In this document: piece by piece, positions 60,585 through 64,000 of the stretch
How positions within the stretch are numbered: the stretch's first letter is position 1
Layout of the letters: the number at the start of each line of letters is the position of its first letter
Assembly: GCF_042140125.1 (NCBI RefSeq)
Contig: NZ_CP159473.1
DNA length: 64,000 bases
From: Rhodophyticola sp017644125
GTDB lineage: Bacteria; Pseudomonadota; Alphaproteobacteria; Rhodobacterales; Rhodobacteraceae
Reading direction: 5' to 3' (one strand)
The notes under the pieces: model-generated
Told to the model about the DNA's origin: nothing
What the model saw: the letters and a program-made list of their open reading frames with translations, nothing else
The model's database searches: none
Program-made: the position numbers and the translations under genes

Positions 60585-63500
60585 GATCCCGCGCGATCTG
60601 AGATGCGCTTTGAAAAGCCTGTACTGCCTGGTCCCACCAATTCGCGAACGCAAAGAGATCCCCCAAAGCCAGAAAGGCGATGTAGCGGTCGATTGGATGG
60701 TCGTTCGCCAGAGCCGTATTGACGGAATACCGCGTGTGCGACACAGCCGCTTCTGCTTCCCCGAGCGCTGCGAAACTTCGCGAGAGCATATATTGAATGA
60801 AGACGTATCGAGAGACTAAAAAGTCGTCGCGTTCGGCCGGATTGTCTTTCCAAGCCTCCGTAAGCTCGTCGATCGCGTCGAGCGCCTCGCGCATCTTACC
60901 CTGAAAGGTGAGAATCTGGCAGCGGGAAACGGCGCCTTCGCGACGGATGGTCGGGTCCGATAGCTTAGCGCCAATGGAAGCTGCGGCATCCGCGTGCCGA
61001 AGCGCCGTGGCAGGTTCATAGTGCTGATATGCGAAGGCCGCGTGCGAGGACAAGAAGCCGAACATCCAGTCATCACCAAGGGTGCGGCAAAGGCTCAGCG
61101 CGTCAGACAAGGTCGTATGCAGACCGGCGGCGTCAGAATAAGAGACAAGAATCGGCAAGCTGAGTTGAAGACGTCGAAGTTCGAGCCTCCGCACCTCCTC
61201 GCTGGTTTCCATCTTTTCCAAGCATCCCCGCACAAGAGACAGCATTCTGTCGGCGAGGGGGAAAGCGCACATCTTGATCGCGTCCTCCGCAGCCGCGAAA
61301 GCGAAATCGACTGCTTTGTGCGTCAAGTCCGCTTTGGCAGCATGGTCAGCCAGCACGGCGCTGTGTTCTCTCACTCCTCCCTGCCAATCGGGTTCAAGAT
61401 GGGCGACGATTGCGGCATGGAGCGCTTTGCGCCGCATTGCGGGGATCGCTTGATAGGCGGCATCCTGAAAAAGAGCATGTTTGAAGGCAAAAACGCGTTC
61501 CGGAACACTCCGAACGCGAAACAGGAGATCAGCATCCGACAGCGCGGAAACCGCATGTTCGTAGGCTGACGGCATCAATCCGGACACACCCTTGAGCAGG
61601 GTGTCGGACGGCTCGGCGCCGATAACCGATGCCGCCTCGATAAGCCGTCTCGGTCCGCTTTGCAGGGCATCAAGGCGTCGCGCAAGCAATCCTTGCAGCG
61701 GCAGCGGAATTGCACTGAGCTGATGATCCTCTCTACCTGCCGAATGTCGTGCGAGTTCTTCGATGAACAGTGGGATACCTTCGCCGCGCGCCAGGATCTG
61801 CGACCGGGTAGTCGACGGCAGGGAGTATTCGCCCAGCAATTCCTCGGATTCGGTACCCTGCAGCGCGCTCAACGCCAAGACAACCACCTGACCTTGCCCG
61901 GTCCATGTACGAGGTGCGCCCGGTCTTTGCGTTACGACAAGCATTGGCCCTGCGGCGTCGAGCGATCGCACAATTCTGTCCAGAAGGCAGTGCGCGTCTC
62001 GATCAGCCCAATGCGCGTCCTCTACCAGAAGCACCGCATTGCGTCCGCTGACAGAGGCTATGGCGGCAAGGAATGCATCCGCGAGCCACTGGAATTTTCT
62101 TTCGCGCGGGGTCTCGATCCAATTCCGATCATCTCCAAGCATGCCCAATAAGCTCGCAAGCGGCGGCAGGAAGCGCTCGGTCAGGCCTTGCGAGGCAAGT
62201 GTTTGCTTCAATCGCTCGAATACGGCCGCGGGCTCCGACGCGTCTTGCGTTTCGAACAGCGCACACAATGGCTCTTTGAAACGTTCGAAACCGCTGCCAC
62301 TTTCTCCGGGGGTGAACTGAACACGCAGCACATTTTCTTCTTCTTCGAACCTTTTGAAGAATTCGTGAACAAGCCGAGACTTTCCGATACCGGGTTCGCC
62401 GATCACGACGGCTGCGCGCGGTCCATCAGATCGGAGAGTGTTCGAGAGTGCCTGAATCTCGGCCTGTCTTCCGACGAACCGACCAAGCCCGCGGGCCTTG
62501 CGGATATCAAAACCGCCACGACCCCTAGCCTCTCCGGAAAGCCGCCACACAGCGACCGCGTCAGAACCGGTTTCAACAGACGGCATCGGCCTAGAGGCAA
62601 AGACACCGCGGCACGCCAAGTCGACAGGTTCCGTCATGGTGACGGTCCCCATCTCAGTGTTCTCAACGATGCTCTGCGCCACGTAGGTCAGCGGCAGAAC
62701 CTCCGAGTCTGTACCGATCAGGGCGCGGCCGGCGTGGAGGCCCACCGCACTATTCTGTTGAGCGATCTCAAATGCAGCCAATGCCGCGGAGAGCGCAGGG
62801 CTCTCATCAGCTCGCCCGGCACCAAAAACGCAGGATACGTGATGGCCCGCTCGCCCAACGATCTTGCCGCCTTCGCGCCTGATCGCTTCTTCTATGTTCG
62901 CCAACGCCGCACGGCTCAGGGCTTCTGCGTTCTCCGGATCGGTATCGCGCAGTGCAGCCAGAAGCCGCTCAGACACAACGTGCATCACCGCAACATGCCG
63001 CAAATGAACAGGTGAGCCTGGATCGTCGTTCACTGAAATGGAATCGATCGTGTCATGCTCCGACGCGCCAAGTGAATCCGAAGCCGGTTCGACAGCGGCT
63101 TGCGGCGCGGGCGCATGAGCAGCCGAACGCACTTCCTTGAACAAGGCCTGCGTGGCCGGTTCGACCTCGACCGACAGTTCCGCTCGAATGCGTTTGCTGG
63201 CGGCATGAAAGGCGTCCAACGCTGCGTTTCTGCGCCCCTGGCGTGACAACGCAACCATGAGCATCCGCAATGCGCCTTCATCATAGTTGTCCAGCAAGAG
63301 ATGCATCCGGGCCAGGCTCTCAAGCTCAACGTGGTTGTGCGTTTCGAGCCCCCGCTGCTCTGCTTGTTCCAGCCAAATCACGAAACGTTGGCGCAGCTCC
63401 GCCCGTCGTGCGTGAACCAGATCTTCGATCTCGGGTTCAAACCCCGAAAGACCGTCCAGCGGCATGCCGCTTGGCGCGTCGGCCAAGAGCCCAGCCTCTT

Positions 63501-63861
63501 CGAGGCGGTCCATGTCCAGGGATACCCGGTCACGGCGCAGCTTGAGCCAACCGGGTGTTACTTCCAATGCCTCGACATGGGACGGACCCAAGGTGGTACG
63601 AAGCCGGAAGATCGCCTGACGAAGCGAAGTGCGGGACTGCTCTTCCGCCTGCAGCGGCCAGATCAGTGACGCGAGATGGGATCGGCTGATGGCACGGTCG
63701 ATATCAAGCGCGAGAAGTGCCAGGATCAACTCAACCCGACGCGTCGGCAAACGAACCGGTACGCCATCGATGCGCGCTTCAAAGACCCCAAAGAGGTTGA
63801 TTTCGAGCTTGTCCACAGAGTTCCGGTCTTGAAGCATTGAGGTCTCCGACGTCTGCATCAT
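60574..63861 (-). CDS. Large SARP/BTAD-type regulator with cyclase-like, AAA ATPase and TPR domains
   Basis: 1095 residues in this frame. An N-terminal OmpR/SARP winged helix (about 17-110, INLFGVFEARIDGVPVRLPTRRVELILALLAL) and a BTAD domain (about 115-245) come first. A degenerate nucleotide-cyclase-like domain follows (about 290-440: SRAALANIEEAIRREGGKIVG, VGLHAGRALIGTD). The AAA/STAND ATPase has Walker A GEPGIGKSR (about 487-495) and Walker B AVLLVEDAHWAD (about 610-620). TPR helices fill the end. These proteins act as large ATP-driven transcription switches. The C-terminus is cut by a frameshift; see the fragment at 60171-60584. Confidence 0.85.
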   Translation of the reverse strand: MMQTSETSMLQDRNSVDKLEINLFGVFEARIDGVPVRLPTRRVELILALLALDIDRAISRSHLASLIWPLQAEEQSRTSLRQAIFRLRTTLGPSHVEALEVTPGWLKLRRDRVSLDMDRLEEAGLLADAPSGMPLDGLSGFEPEIEDLVHARRAELRQRFVIWLEQAEQRGLETHNHVELESLARMHLLLDNYDEGALRMLMVALSRQGRRNAALDAFHAASKRIRAELSVEVEPATQALFKEVRSAAHAPAPQAAVEPASDSLGASEHDTIDSISVNDDPGSPVHLRHVAVMHVVSERLLAALRDTDPENAEALSRAALANIEEAIRREGGKIVGRAGHHVSCVFGAGRADESPALSAALAAFEIAQQNSAVGLHAGRALIGTDSEVLPLTYVAQSIVENTEMGTVTMTEPVDLACRGVFASRPMPSVETGSDAVAVWRLSGEARGRGGFDIRKARGLGRFVGRQAEIQALSNTLRSDGPRAAVVIGEPGIGKSRLVHEFFKRFEEEENVLRVQFTPGESGSGFERFKEPLCALFETQDASEPAAVFERLKQTLASQGLTERFLPPLASLLGMLGDDRNWIETPRERKFQWLADAFLAAIASVSGRNAVLLVEDAHWADRDAHCLLDRIVRSLDAAGPMLVVTQRPGAPRTWTGQGQVVVLALSALQGTESEELLGEYSLPSTTRSQILARGEGIPLFIEELARHSAGREDHQLSAIPLPLQGLLARRLDALQSGPRRLIEAASVIGAEPSDTLLKGVSGLMPSAYEHAVSALSDADLLFRVRSVPERVFAFKHALFQDAAYQAIPAMRRKALHAAIVAHLEPDWQGGVREHSAVLADHAAKADLTHKAVDFAFAAAEDAIKMCAFPLADRMLSLVRGCLEKMETSEEVRRLELRRLQLSLPILVSYSDAAGLHTTLSDALSLCRTLGDDWMFGFLSSHAAFAYQHYEPATALRHADAAASIGAKLSDPTIRREGAVSRCQILTFQGKMREALDAIDELTEAWKDNPAERDDFLVSRYVFIQYMLSRSFAALGEAEAAVSHTRYSVNTALANDHPIDRYIAFLALGDLFAFANWWDQAVQAFQSASQIARDQTL

Positions 63862-64000
63862 ACGCCGTCCATTGGGGCCGCACAGAGTTCCGGCAAACGC
63901 CGTTGCAGCGACTCAGACGTTGTCGCGTGCTGGAGCATAGAACAGCAGCGACATTAGGTTAGCGTTGGCAGCTTCGCAAACGGAGGCCGTTTGACTGAGC

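Noticed and set aside
1..64000. tRNA, rRNA, CRISPR array and phage structural genes
   Set aside because: Nothing with the needed conserved sequence, regular repeats or cloverleaf pattern was seen by eye. A tRNAscan, Infernal or CRISPR search would be needed to exclude a missed small RNA.

Overview
The window reads as a chromosomal segment of a marine-type alphaproteobacterium, most likely Rhodobacterales (Roseobacter or Paracoccaceae relatives). This is an inference from the high GC content, the abundance of TRAP transporters (DctPQM, a fused TAXI type, and a third broken set), the amino-acid-type ABC systems, and a CtrA-like array of TTAA half-sites spaced by 7 bases upstream of a response regulator. 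No rRNA, tRNA, CRISPR array or phage structural gene was seen.

Layout. 1-5.6 kb: a signalling block on the minus strand with two response regulators (one with a degenerate GGDEF-like tail) and two membrane histidine kinases. 5.8-11.3 kb: a TAXI-TRAP uptake operon with a universal stress protein and a class III aminotransferase. 11.5-14.2 kb: glpD and a divergent DeoR/GlpR-type repressor. 14.5-20.6 kb: a branched-chain-type ABC operon (binding protein, LivH, LivM, LivG, LivF) ending in an aldehyde dehydrogenase; livH carries a frameshift. An AraC regulator lies beside it. 21.6-27.5 kb: an IclR regulator divergent from a thiamine-diphosphate enzyme plus DctP-DctQ-DctM operon.

27.7-44.3 kb is the most distinctive region. 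A ten-gene minus-strand operon encodes an Asp/Glu/hydantoin racemase, a complete dipeptide-type ABC importer, HyuB and HyuA (hydantoinase/oxoprolinase subunits), an M20 metallopeptidase and a metal amidohydrolase. A divergent IclR regulator leads into an M28-like protein whose Glu-Glu active-site pair is replaced, and a quinone-oxidoreductase-like enzyme. Two matching 19-bp operator-like boxes, one in the divergent promoter and one just before the M28-like gene, suggest one regulon for uptake and stepwise hydrolysis of a cyclic amide, imide or modified peptide.

44.3-64 kb is more mosaic. It holds a MarR-controlled TRAP operon whose large permease is cut off next to a tyrosine recombinase, HxlR and TetR regulators beside small stress-type genes, an SDR, an ECF sigma factor with a YCII partner and a secreted Cys-rich protein, an AT-richer cluster of four GNAT acetyltransferases with a PPOX-type flavoprotein, a secreted His-rich TPR protein, a homocysteine methyltransferase-like protein, and a very large SARP/BTAD-cyclase-AAA-TPR regulator that is frameshifted near its C-terminus.

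Functions are assigned from recognised motifs and context only; no database search was run. Substrates of the transporters and of the hydantoinase cluster are inferred classes, not identified compounds.
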